Origin: Paramacrobiotus metropolitanus
Taxonomy: Eukaryota > Tardigrada > Eutardigrada > Parachela > Macrobiotidae
NCBI RefSeq assembly: GCF_019649055.1
Contig: NW_026570253.1
Coordinates: 992,001-1,056,000, forward strand
Direction of reading: 5' to 3'
Length of the DNA stretch: 64,000 nucleotides
In this document: positions 35,923-46,403 of the stretch, in pieces
How positions within the stretch are numbered: the first letter of the stretch is position 1
Layout: each line of letters begins with the position of its first letter
Notes under the pieces: generated by a model
Database searches by the model: none
Told to the model about the DNA's origin: nothing
What the model saw: only the letters and a program-made list of their open reading frames with translations
Made by a program: the position numbers and the translations under genes

Positions 35923-38061
35923 TCAGTGCGCCACATTACATGCGGCAAGGTATTCCTTCCTCAACGGTCCACTGACGAACTCCTCAAACACCCTGAACAA
36001 GCACCGTTTTCTCTCCCGATCACATTCCGCTGCAAAGAGCGTTTTGAGCGTAATATCCTCCCCGTTATACATCACACGCACAAATTTTTCCTCTTCCCCA
36101 TTCACCGCATATACTTCGACCGCTACATGACTGGCATAGGGAATAACAATCTTGAACGGCAGCCCCAGACTATGAATGATGGGAACCACGGTAGAATCAT
36201 GGGCAGAAAACAGGGTAAACCGCATTGTCGCATTGGCCCGCCCCTCCACGACGTCTTTCAGATTCTCCACCATCTTCCGCAGCAATCCGTACCCATCCAC
36301 CACCGAGTACAGCCGCACCGCTGGCTCGTCCGACAACTTCTTTGCCAACCGCTCCATAACTTCAATCACCTCGATCAGTTCACTGAAAGTGATGCAGGTG
36401 CCATCGTAGCACGGCAGATGTCCGCCGTGACAGGCAAACTGCAGCATCACATCAAAGACGTGCGTGGGCCACACGTGGAGGGGCTTTTCCAGATGACCGG
36501 TGAGAATTTCCCGGATGCGTGTAATCAGCGCGATGCTTTCCAGGTCTTTTTTAAAGAAATCCATCTTCAGGCGGAAATATTCGTCCATCAGTCGACTGGT
36601 GGTCACGCATTCGCATGTCCCGGCTAATGTGCAGAACATGGTGTCATGGGGTGGAGCGAAAGAAGTTTTGTGCGGAATGTGCCGATCAGCGGCCGGGTTT
36701 AGACCGTACATGAAAGCCTGCAAAACAGAATTTACTGCCGCATTGCAAACATCACAGATTCACAGTTGAACCTTGGCTTGATTTGAGCAATTCGGACACA
36801 AATTATGTCAATAATCGGAGACAGCAATTGTTTGAACACCTCGAAAGAGTTTGCTTGTCCGGTAAAATTTGCTTTGCTCCACTCCTTGATATACCAAAAT
36901 AATTACAATCATACAATAATAGCCACAATTACCTCAATAAAAAGGCAATTAAAAGGAACGGTTTTCACAAAATAAAATAAGATGGCGACCTGATTACATC
37001 TTACCAATGCGCTTTGGTAAGTCCTGGGATACAACGTGGAATACACAGGTGTATCAGCGGAGATCCATTGCCCAGCCGCCTCACCCAGTCGCTGACGCAC
37101 TGCCGCGCCTAAATCCAAATGTTGCGACACGCCTTTACTGGTCAACTGACCATTCAGGCATACGGATTTTTCCGGCACGAAATGGAAGTCGGGATGATAA
37201 TTTCCCGGTTTCTGAAATAACTGTACCGCATTGTAATAGGAGTCCACCACACTGGAATGGGAGAATGATTCGTCATAAGGGCAGTATTTGTGGGAAGAAT
37301 CCTTCATGTTGAACAGCGCTCCCCGGTCTCCATGACGAATCAGCACCTGCATGCCCAGTATTTCCTGGTTTTTCGGAACGGACGCTAGAAAGTAATAAAC
37401 TATAAATTCACCACAGAAATCATAAATCACTAAACTGGCGACACGAAAAGCAGTCAACAAAGGATGAAGGAATGAGACCACAAAAATAAATTTTAACGTA
37501 AAATAAATACTTAGAAAAATCAGAAAAACATCCACGAGCAATTATGGGTTTTGCACGAGCAATTCTGGATTAAAAGCAAGAAAATTCTGGAACAAAAACT
37601 ACAAGAAAACACAGATGCTACCATTATAAAGTACTAGTAATAAAACGGTAAAACATTATACAGTAAGCAAACATTCGCAAGGCAATGAAATGCCAAACTT
37701 CGCTCTTCGCAGTTCCTACCATTGAATTTCGGTGCTTCACAGTAATAATCGATGCGGTGATAATCTTCAGTATCTGCGCTGCGCTTCAACTGCGAGATCC
37801 ACGGACCCTGACGCGATTCGTGCCAACCCAACCATGACAAGGGAAATGCGACAGCTTTCAGCAATGCGGCTACTGCATCCTGCGCGCCTGCAACATAGAA
37901 ACACTGGCGCACGTCCAACCGAACAGCATGCAGCTTGACCTGCCTCTGTTTTGGAACAGAAAGGGAACACCCGGAAAATATTTCAATACCGTCCACAGCA
38001 ATGCGAAGAATAATATCGTCGTCAGAACCCGCCGAGGTTTGCAAATCATTTCCAGCCGCAT
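35923..38061 (-). CDS. PXYLP1: PXYLP1-like (2-phosphoxylose phosphatase 1) histidine acid phosphatase, 4 exons
   Basis: Exons in transcript order: 38061-37971, 37887-37720, 37384-37005, 36717-35923, giving 477 residues; the human protein is about 480. PXYLP1 removes the phosphate from xylose in the proteoglycan linkage region in the Golgi, allowing glycosaminoglycan chains to extend. Seen: a basic start and signal anchor (VLTTILFFALLWTVLKYF), a stalk, YYCEAPKFN, the catalytic loop VLIRHGDR (about 100-107, nucleophile H104), YPRTYQSALAFMYG, paired Cys blocks (FACHGGHLPCYDGTC), the proton-donor motif FSAHDST (about H386-D387), and RVMYNGEDITL. The usual proline after RHGDRYP is absent (RHGDRGAL). 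Intron 1 is 83 nt with a weak donor (GTGTTC); it is the only choice I found that joins the membrane anchor to the downstream frame, so the N-terminal joint is less certain than the rest. Confidence 0.88.
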
Positions 38062-39227
38062 CGAGTGTTTAATAGCGGAGTGGTAAAGAAAAAGTGCGGC
38101 GAAACGATCTTACAAACACAAAGATCGAAGCATATCACCGCAATCCACACAGATCTATCGTTGGTTCAATACAATAGACCCGGACCAAGCAAAGATATTA
38201 CAAGATCCGAGTGCTTACAGGCTGCAGGAAAACTGACAGTGAAAAGTCAAAGACTCTAACGGTAAAGTCAAAAGAAACAAATCACAAATGCAATAATGAG
38301 GAAAAATAGACTTTAAAGTCTTTAATGTATGTATGTATAAGCATCAAGACTCACGTGTTATCGCTTATCAACCTTGCATCCGTACCAGGATGGCTGCGAG
38401 CCGAGCACGCTTAACCGTAGCCGGCCTACCAGAGACGGTGGTCGAAAGTGGAGCACTCTTCTATTTGCATCCGAATAAATGTAAGTACTAACGAGTATTT
38501 TCCCAGGTAAGTAAGTAAGTACTGTATTGTATAGGAGTGTTTACGTTTAGAATTAGTACGAGTACTGTAATCTTGCCTTACACTAGCGGTGGTTGCGAAC
38601 CACATTATTGCACGAGCGCGAGCGCCAGTACCCCTGGGAAATGGTATTGGGATTGTGGAATTGGAAAAGCGTGACGTACGCTCTTCGTGGCTTCAGACAA
38701 ATGACGAATGACGAAGCTCTTGACGAAGACTCAAGCTCTTGACGAAGACTCTTGACGATTAATGCTCTTGACGAAGACTTATTGCAGCACCTGGCGCTTC
38801 GCGCTCGGTGCAAAATAATATAGAAATGTGCTTCTGGTACTGGTATAAAAATACTTCATTGTAAAAACAAAGAATAATTGTAAGAGTTTCTGCGCGTTGT
38901 ATACGAAGTTACAAACGGGGTTAGGGAAGAATTCGAAGGTCGTATGAAATACGAATTTGGTAATCATTGGCTCAGCTTAACCATAAGTAGCTGCTAACGG
39001 GAACACTATTTTACACTGACCTTTTTGTAAGCCTGTCTACCCCGTCGGCGCTGTGCAATAAGAATTAATAATTAATAGAGCCTTGATAATTTTGATAGTT
39101 TTAATAGTTTTGCCTTGATTGTCAGTTTTCATACTTTGTAGTTTCAATGCGCCAAAACACCAGTTGGTCGTAAACTCTATTGCAACATAAATTTGCAAAG
39201 CGCTGATCATAATTACTGGAGAGCAAA
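38062..39227. other. Intergenic region with a short direct repeat cluster
   Basis: 38714-38780 carries about four copies of CTCTTGACGAAGACT(C) in imperfect tandem. A GTAAGTAAGTAAGTA run lies near 38510. No exon is recognised on either strand. Confidence 0.4.
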
Positions 39228-39881
39228 TCAAACCACCGCTGGACTGAAGGCGGGAGCAGCAGTGGCCGGATTAGGCGAACTGTTGTGTGCAGTGTCGTTC
39301 CCAGCGGATCCGATTGCCGCTGCAGTCGGATTCTCATTCTCCCGGCCCACTTTGTCCTTGATTGCCGGGTGCATCGGAGCAGGTGATCCGCTCCCATGTC
39401 CTTCTTCAGGTCGTTTTTGATCAGTGGAACCGCCCACCGCCGGCTCAATCTGGACCTGATTGTCGTCGCGGCCGTTGTCCTTGTCGGTGAATTTGGAAAA
39501 AGAACTCAAGATTCTCGACAACTTGTCGGCCATTTCGCTGATATCTAAAAACATGGCGCTGAGTTTTCTAGCATCGGGTAGACGAGAATTGCGCCCTTTC
39601 GGTTTCCCTGCATGTGGCAAGTCGTGCGCATCGTCGTTGTCATGCGCGAAAGGCCAAAATTTTCCTATTGGTTTCTTTCGCTCCTTCGGGACGTCCGCGT
39701 CGCCAAAGTCGCCCTCCGCAACGGACTCAGGATTGACCGGGCGTATGTGCACGCTTGGTAAGCCGGCATGTAAATTGGCAGTTTGCGGCTCATTTCTGCT
39801 ACCGGAAGCTGACTGAACCCAACACACAACAAATGTCGTCGCACATAAAGTGCAAAAGATTCCTGAGGTCATATTCAACAA
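39228..39881 (-). CDS. Small secreted protein of unknown function, intronless
   Basis: A 217-residue open frame that I do not recognise. The N-terminus (MLNMTSGIFCTLCATTFVVC, then WVQSASG) is a good signal peptide with likely cleavage after SAS or SG. The mature part is hydrophilic: a basic stretch with Lys-Pro and KGRN elements, an amphipathic segment (LSAMFLDISEMADKLSRILSS), then an acidic and Gly/Pro/Ala-rich tail containing EEGHGSGSP. The Ser-Gly pair preceded by acidic residues is the kind of site used for glycosaminoglycan attachment, but one site is weak evidence. Composition is distinctly more balanced than the surrounding AT-rich DNA, which supports a real gene. No intron and no conserved domain visible. 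Confidence 0.6.
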   Translation of the reverse strand: MLNMTSGIFCTLCATTFVVCWVQSASGSRNEPQTANLHAGLPSVHIRPVNPESVAEGDFGDADVPKERKKPIGKFWPFAHDNDDAHDLPHAGKPKGRNSRLPDARKLSAMFLDISEMADKLSRILSSFSKFTDKDNGRDDNQVQIEPAVGGSTDQKRPEEGHGSGSPAPMHPAIKDKVGRENENPTAAAIGSAGNDTAHNSSPNPATAAPAFSPAVV

Positions 39882-42337
39882 TCCAATAGAATTAGTTGGT
39901 TTACACGTCAGGAGTACGCGTTAAATACTTCCAGGACCAAGTGTGGCTAATATGACGTATAAAATTCTTTCGGTGGTTTTTGGTGGCAGAGATCTGACAG
40001 GGTACACCGTTGCTTGCAGATTAAGTACTAGCTCTGTTTCGCCGATATGTTAGCATTTTTTCACTACTTACTGGAATCTAAAGGTCACAGCTCTGTTTGA
40101 CATGTATCCAGAGCAACAGGTTCTCTCCATTGATATCGATTATGCAAGTGTACAAAAGCATATTAGAATATTACACTGTATGTATCTATTATTTACGGTA
40201 TTATAGTAAGTACTACATTTTTTGCCTCAGGGGATATCCCGACGCAGTCGCCAACCACGCATTCGCAACTTCAAGAATTATGTAATTATTAACTCTGCAA
40301 GAACTATGCCATAGAAAAAAGTTTATACGTGCACCGTAAAAAACGAACAGTTTTTGTTTTCCCGAGCATATAGCACATGTAGCGTATCTTTATTATAAAG
40401 CAGGTGGGAGAATTTTTCTATTTCGATTGTTTTTAACTCACAGTGCTTTTCCCACCAAGTCCAACCAAGCGGCATATTAACAAAACAATAATTCAGATAT
40501 AAACCTTACTGACAACTGTAGTAAAAGATACTTACATTATACGCGTACGGCGTAATGTGTGCGTTGTAACCAAAATTCAAGTCCGTCACGTTATAGTTTA
40601 TGTAATTAACGTAATCATGACCCCACCTGCGTGAACGACACGTATGTAGCCGAAATGGTATTTCTATCACAATTCACATGTATAGTTACGGTAGGCTTAT
40701 AAAAAAACGAAAAGCACAATCAAGTACGGAAGTAAATTACGTTTTTTCTTAATTGCTGCAACCCGCTTATTAAAAACCATCACACAGGTATGTGGCAGTT
40801 CTGTAGCGAAGTCGCCACACATATTTATTTTGGAGCTACGACCCTAAGAACACTCCGATCGTCATAGAAAACCGTTGGAAGACTGCTCAGGAAGCGTGAG
40901 AACGATGAAACGATAATCCAGAAACATGAGCTCAAGCATGCGCATATTTCTACAATCTACGTCGCATGCGCATAAAAACTAATTACACAATCCAGCGATG
41001 CGCAATGGAAGCCACATATCCGCACATCCATGATTAACCGCTTACACAACGACCGTGTCTTGCACAAGAAGCCTTTAAAAATTAATCAGGAAGAGTGTCA
41101 ATCAACCGGGGTCACAGTTTCAGCTCCTCGAGAAAACTCAACCCGGCCGGCAAATTTAGACTAGCGCGCCTAATGGCTCATCATCACTCAAGCATGCGAA
41201 GCGCTTGGTTGTTCCCTTGAAATTAGAGGCGGCTAGAAAACGATGGGGGAGTCGCCACGGCCGGTGTCATGACAAGACAGATGCACTGTTTACCGAGTTA
41301 GACACGGTGCCGTAATCAGGAGCTGCAAAAAATAGCAGTTAATCGTTAAGTGGCCACGCCTAACCCAAACAGACTCATTCATGACTGCAGCACAAGTTAT
41401 ATTGCCGACGCAGCACCGTACGGTCCCGCATCACACGCTGCGACCACGCAGACGGATCTCGTTATTTTTATTTATTATTTCAGCCAGTTGCGAAGAAATG
41501 CGCTCATTAATTTTGTTTGTTATTGCTTAACCCAACCGGGATAATTATTTAACTGCGTCGGTCTGCAGAGGAAGTTATTTATCAGTAGTTTACGTTTTTA
41601 TGATTTGCATAATATTACAGGAAAAAACTATTTCTGTGCATGCAGCGCACTTTCGAATTCCCTTCGCGCACGTTACAGTAAATACATACAGTATCGTTGT
41701 CGGCTGGTCGTAGCGAGTTGCCTGACGCAAATGGTCGCTGCGTGTCAGACTATATGTTGCCGTGGTGTGCGGATGTTTTCATCATGACTCACAGGATCCG
41801 GAAGCACAGCGCCAGGTTTTCTATAACAGCACTGGATGCAAGCCGCTTTAAATGATCGTAAAAAAGGAAAAGCGATCTTTTGTGTTGAGTGACTTGTGCG
41901 AGTTGTGCTCGGTCACGCAGCGAGGAACTGAATTATTGGTACAGTGCTCTCCCGCTTAATGCAGATCCGTGATCGAATGAGTTTTGGCCGTGTGTGTTTA
42001 TTTGTTAATGGTGTACTTTTTTGAAATTGTGGGATCATAAATATTTGCATACTTTTGCTCGTTACAACTTACCACAAGTTACCGTGTTGTGTCCGTGCGT
42101 ACCACGAATAGTACTGCTGCATTTATTGTGATATCTTCGTTCGTGGCTGCCGCATTTTTACTGGCGTACACGAAACCAGTTTTTTGCCGGTTGACTTTGG
42201 TTTCGAGTGGCTTCGAGATTCTGCTCATGTCATCACTTTCCCCAAAAAGACCTTGTGTGATTGTTTAAATTTACACACACACAATACTCCTGACCCATTG
42301 ATGAATTAATCGCCAAATCAAAGTTGCCGATTAAGCA
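39882..42337. other. Intergenic region upstream of the GPCR gene
   Basis: About 2.4 kb without recognised exons. It should include the promoter of the minus-strand secreted protein (near 39900) and of the plus-strand GPCR (towards 42337). Some G+C-rich patches occur near 41090-41460 but their open frames are short and not protein-like. Confidence 0.4.
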
Positions 42338-44449
42338 ATGTCCAGTCAGACTGCACCACAAAGCAACAATGCGTCAGCGGTTAATCCAGGGTCAGTGGAT
42401 TCCGTGTGCGGCTGGACGCCACTGCAGCAGTCCAACAATACTGATGCGGCAGACCTTTTTATACAGGTGGATTTGGTCTTGTTTCCATTCTTTTTGGGTT
42501 TGTCCACCTTTGGCAACATACTGAACCTGATTGTTTTGCTGCGGGAGAAGTCCTTCGGAGGAAAAAACGCGTATCTAGTTTCCATTGCGATTATTGACAC
42601 CATTTATATGTGAGCAAACTATGAAAAATTACAAATTACAAAATGTAAAACTATTGCACTACACGGCCCGAGAATGATTTATAGTAATGCACATGTATTC
42701 GTTCTGTACTTATTATATATTTATTATATTAAATTTTTATTATTTCTATACTTATTATTTACAAGAAAGTTTTTTTTTTTATTTTTATGGAAGTATTTTA
42801 ATTTACAGTTAAAATGGGTACTTCTTATCAGTTCTTCAATAACATGCAAAAGAAACATGCTTTTTTATGTTTCAGATTTCATTGTTGAATGATTAGTAAA
42901 TGCAGGAATTTAGCTCATGATTTACTTACGGTTTACTAAGAATAGCATTTTATCGTACAACGTTTTTAGGTGGTGTGCGCTGTGGTCTTACACGATCAAC
43001 TACGACCAAGTCCTTCACGATGGCGCCCTCCGCCCGTCGCTGAAGGCGGCATTTGATCGCGTAGCCGGACTTGTAATGTTCCTGCAAGAAACCGCGGTGT
43101 TTTCCTCCTCATGGCTCATAATAGCTTTCAGTATGGAAAGGTTACTAGCCATCCGGTTTCCTTTGCGTTACTTAACCGGAAGTAACTTGAAACGCACAGC
43201 TATCATTATCGCCACAATCATAGCAGTGGCGGTTTTGTTAACCTGTTTCCGCTTGGTGGACTATTACTGGTTCTATGACAACTTCCTTCGTTTACGCCCC
43301 AGACCCAAAATAAGACCACCGCGACCTTATGGGCTTATGATTTGGAGCAAAGCATATACTTGGGGACAGGTCAGTCGAACTGCCTAGTATTTACCAGAGA
43401 TGCGAGTGTTTGTAGAAGAAAGTACATAAAATGTATGTCCCTATAATATCCATATTAACAATAATAAATACTAACTACTGTAACTGGATTTGCCCGGGAT
43501 GCGCTTGCTTTGATAAAGTATTCTCGCTGTTTTTTGTGTACTCACCTACAATTTGTCAGGCTTGTACAGATTGAAAGCAAGGTTTCTGCTATGCACATAG
43601 TAAAGTATTTTGTGTTTTGGTTAAGTGGTACAAATATGTATTTCATTGTACTTTATTTTGTTTCATAGCGGCAAAATGGCAGTTTTCATGTTTTTCATGT
43701 GATTCTGGTACCATCTTATTCGGGTAGAAGTATACAGTACTTACTCGTGTACAGAGTACAAGTCTCTGGTTCTTCTCTTCAGATGTTACAAACGTGCGAA
43801 TATTATAAGTACCAGTGTGGCAGTGTCCAGAAAAAAATTAATTGTAGGTTTTCATTCAAGTGTTCACATTCCTGGCCATTCTGATCGTGAACACTGTTTT
43901 ATTACTGACAATTTTCCAACAACGGAAGCGTCGCGAAAAGAAGCTGCAGGCTGTGTCCTCAAAGGAAAAGGCATATGCCGAATGGTATGTTTCCTTATGG
44001 TTAAGCGTTTCGGGCGCACTATTTTTACTTGTTGACGCACCTAAATTAGCATATTTTTCTTTTAACGATACATACCACAATAACAGCTGCCATAAATAAT
44101 TAGGTATGCACTGCCGATGCTGGCCGCGTGCGTGATACTATACTTGGCGACGCAGTTCCCGGGATTTATCGACAATTTGACGTATTTGTTGGAAAAGACC
44201 TGCACTTTTCAGCGGAACCCCAACATGCAGGCTGTTATGCGACCTTTACAGAACATCGCCATGAACATTAATTTCTCAGTCAATTTTCTTTTATACTGCG
44301 GAGTTAGTGCGAAATTTCGTGACACCGTCAAAAAGATGATGGTGGTGGACTTTTTTCGGAGCGTCAAACGCCGCTTATCGGAGGATTCCAACAAATCAAT
44401 TACTACTGTGATACGAAACCGCACCAAAGCATCGCCTGTCAGCTTATAA
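42338..44449 (+). CDS. Rhodopsin-family GPCR, probable neuropeptide receptor, 4 exons
   Basis: Exons: 42338-42609, 42970-43369, 43848-43984, 44104-44449, giving 384 residues with all phases matching. Seven hydrophobic segments can be traced: TM1 (FPFFLGLSTFGNILNLIVLL), TM2 (AYLVSIAIIDTIYMWCALW), TM3 ending SMERLLAIRFPL, TM4 (IIIATIIAVAVLL), TM5 (VFTFLAILIVNTVLLL), TM6 (LPMLAACVILYLATQFPGF) and TM7 (MNINFSVNFLLYCGVSAKFR). The conserved asparagine GN of TM1 is present; the DRY motif is ERL and NPxxY is replaced by NFLLY, patterns typical of FMRFamide-receptor-like invertebrate peptide receptors. The N-terminus has N-X-S/T sites and is extracellular. The third intracellular loop is short and basic (QQRKRREKKL). 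Ligand unknown. The exon 3 acceptor is set by phase; a nearby AAG at 43858-43860 does not fit. Confidence 0.85.
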
Positions 44450-44863
44450 CTCTGTACAGAACTTTTTTTATATCTATAGTATTCACCTGGTTGGATTTAG
44501 TATTGCCACCTGTAGCTGCGCTGTGCCGCTAATGTAAACCTCACAACTCAGTAGGAAGGGGATGATACTATTAGTATATTGTACATACAGATACGCCGAT
44601 ATAAACAAAATCATAGACTTTCCGTTAGTTTTACTTTTGGAAACCACGTGCACACCTGCCCTAAGAACACTAGATACTTCATACTCGTACTGTAGATTGT
44701 CTGAGTACAGCCTACACTCACCGTCAGCTGGTGGACTGTGGTTTTGTAACACTTGTAATTTGTTGGACAAAGACACAGGCTTTTCAGTTTAATTACACTG
44801 TAGTTACATTATTTTTGTTCGTAAAGTTTTGTTCGAGTGACTTTACAGTTTATGACTGACCTC

Positions 44864-44869
44864 AATAAA
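44864..44869 (+). promoter_or_regulatory. Candidate polyadenylation signal of the GPCR gene
   Basis: An AATAAA hexamer about 415 nt past the GPCR stop codon, the first clear one downstream on the plus strand. The interval 44450-45197 is otherwise non-coding and is shared by the 3' ends of two convergent genes. Confidence 0.45.
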
Positions 44870-45170
44870 AAAATTAGTGATAGACTGTTCGAAGTGAGTG
44901 TGAATAAAACTTCATCGTGTTGATCAAATTATACAACTTGCAACGTGGCATCTTTCGTGCGATCAGCGTACAGCTGCAGTTAACAAGCTTAAAGCTTCTC
45001 GTTCTTTGCTGTTTCTGCTCATAAAGGTCGTTTAAAACAACTTCGCCTATTATTTTGCAGATTAAAAAAATCTTCCGCGCGTGAAAGTGATGCCTTTTAT
45101 TTCTCTTTAGACGACCTGCACTAATAGTCTTCCTGGTAGAAATCACGATCGATGTATGCGGTAACTGCTC

Positions 45171-45176
45171 TTTATT
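45171..45176 (-). promoter_or_regulatory. Candidate polyadenylation signal of the kelch gene
   Basis: AATAAA on the minus strand, 21 nt beyond the stop codon of the KLHDC10-like gene. This implies a very short 3' untranslated region. Confidence 0.5.
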
Positions 45177-45197
45177 AAATATTAGTTTATAATCTAA

Positions 45198-46403
45198 CTA
45201 CTGCAGTCTTTTTAAAAAACAATACGGTAACTTAAATCCAGCATTTTTTATTGACCACAAAATTTCCTCATTCTCTTTCGGCTTCCTTAATGACTTCCCC
45301 AGATTCCGCATCACGACATCCCAAACCATCTCCTGCAGTGTAGGCACCGTCAACCACACCTTGAACACCGTATTGCACCGCCGATCCCCGATCTTGCACA
45401 TGACCCCACCAAAAACAAACATACAACCGGATGGCGTGCAGGCAGCAGCATGGAAGTACACCGGAAAAGGCAGTTCCTGTGGCAGTCGCTCCCACTGCCG
45501 CTGTCGGAGATGCAGCCGCCAGATATCGTCCAGCACATCTGTCCCTGTATGGCCCCCGCAGATGTACGCCCACTCACCCCACTGCACTGCAGAGTGGAAT
45601 TTCCGGGGAGCGGGATACTCACCGGATTTTCGGCAAGGCTGCGAGGTCACCGTCTTCCACCCTTGGTTTTTCATGTTAAACACGCAGATGTCGATGAAGG
45701 AGAAGGCGCTCATATCCGCTGCTCCACCGCCCAGCACAAACAAGCAATCATCCAGCACAGCCACCTCGTGGCGGTAGCGCGGGAGGGGCTGCTCTTCGGC
45801 TTCCGGTTGGATGCGCTCGTACTCCAGGTGCTTGAGGTTAAGTATGTATGCGTCCATGTTGTAGTCCACCCCGTTAGTTCCACCGACGATGTACAGCTTT
45901 CCGGCGAAATACGTCGCGCTCTGCCCGTACCGCGGTGTCGGGACGTCACCGGCACACTCCACATCCTGCATCCACGTTTTGGAAGGGATATGGAAAAAGT
46001 GCAGCCGGTTGCTCAAACAGCGTCCCCACGGATAAGCGGTGCCGCCCCAGATTAGCAAAAAATCTCCCAGCAAAATCATGGAATGGGACGCGGCCTCTGG
46101 AGGGCCATCACGAGAGAGACAGTCCCATTTCTGCGTTGAGATGTTGTACCGCCACAATTCGGCCAACATCCCGTTAGGCGGAAATAGATTGCTGGGATTA
46201 TATCCGCCATAACTATATACGTAATTGTCGTCGCTTACTATTCGGTGACCGGATCGCGGGATCGGCTTGCCACGACCTTTACCCGTATCTGCCAAAACAC
46301 AATCACAAGAAAAATTGTACAGGCTGGATTCGACCGGAGCAGATGATGGAATACACATGCGCAATGACAAGGCTGATTCAGATTCCATTATGCTGCTATG
46401 CAT
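45198..46403 (-). CDS. KLHDC10: KLHDC10-like kelch-repeat protein, intronless
   Basis: About 401 residues from the ATG at 46403 (a second in-frame ATG is at 46388). The frame has six kelch repeats with the usual GG, Tyr and Trp positions: for example SGHRIVSDDNYVYSYGGY, LWRYNISTQKWDCL, LLIWGGTAYPWG, PRYGQSATYFAGKLYIVGG, RYRHEVAVLDDCLFVLGGG, RKFHSAVQWGEWAYICGGH and VYFHAAACTPSGCMFVFGG. The C-terminal PTLQEMVWDVVMRNLGKSL region resembles the BC-box used to bind elongin. In animals KLHDC10 (Drosophila slim) is a substrate receptor of CUL2 ubiquitin ligases that recognises C-terminal degrons. The absence of introns in a gene usually split in animals is odd and could mean a retrocopy or intron loss. 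The family call is firm; the exact paralogue rests on the overall pattern. Confidence 0.88.
   Translation of the reverse strand: MHSSIMESESALSLRMCIPSSAPVESSLYNFSCDCVLADTGKGRGKPIPRSGHRIVSDDNYVYSYGGYNPSNLFPPNGMLAELWRYNISTQKWDCLSRDGPPEAASHSMILLGDFLLIWGGTAYPWGRCLSNRLHFFHIPSKTWMQDVECAGDVPTPRYGQSATYFAGKLYIVGGTNGVDYNMDAYILNLKHLEYERIQPEAEEQPLPRYRHEVAVLDDCLFVLGGGAADMSAFSFIDICVFNMKNQGWKTVTSQPCRKSGEYPAPRKFHSAVQWGEWAYICGGHTGTDVLDDIWRLHLRQRQWERLPQELPFPVYFHAAACTPSGCMFVFGGVMCKIGDRRCNTVFKVWLTVPTLQEMVWDVVMRNLGKSLRKPKENEEILWSIKNAGFKLPYCFLKRLQ

Noticed and set aside
35668-36627. 319-codon plus-strand open frame
   Set aside because: It overlaps the PXYLP1 exon 4 coding sequence on the opposite strand, where conserved phosphatase motifs are clear; the plus-strand translation is His/Gln/Arg-rich and unrelated to any family.
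37767-37970. Alternative splice in PXYLP1 using donor GGCAG|GTCAAG at about 37945
   Set aside because: The donor is a better match to consensus, but with the TTGCAG acceptor it gives a 52-nt intron that shifts the frame into a stop before the catalytic domain.
45450-46055. 201-codon plus-strand frame over the kelch gene
   Set aside because: Antisense shadow; the minus strand carries six intact kelch repeats.
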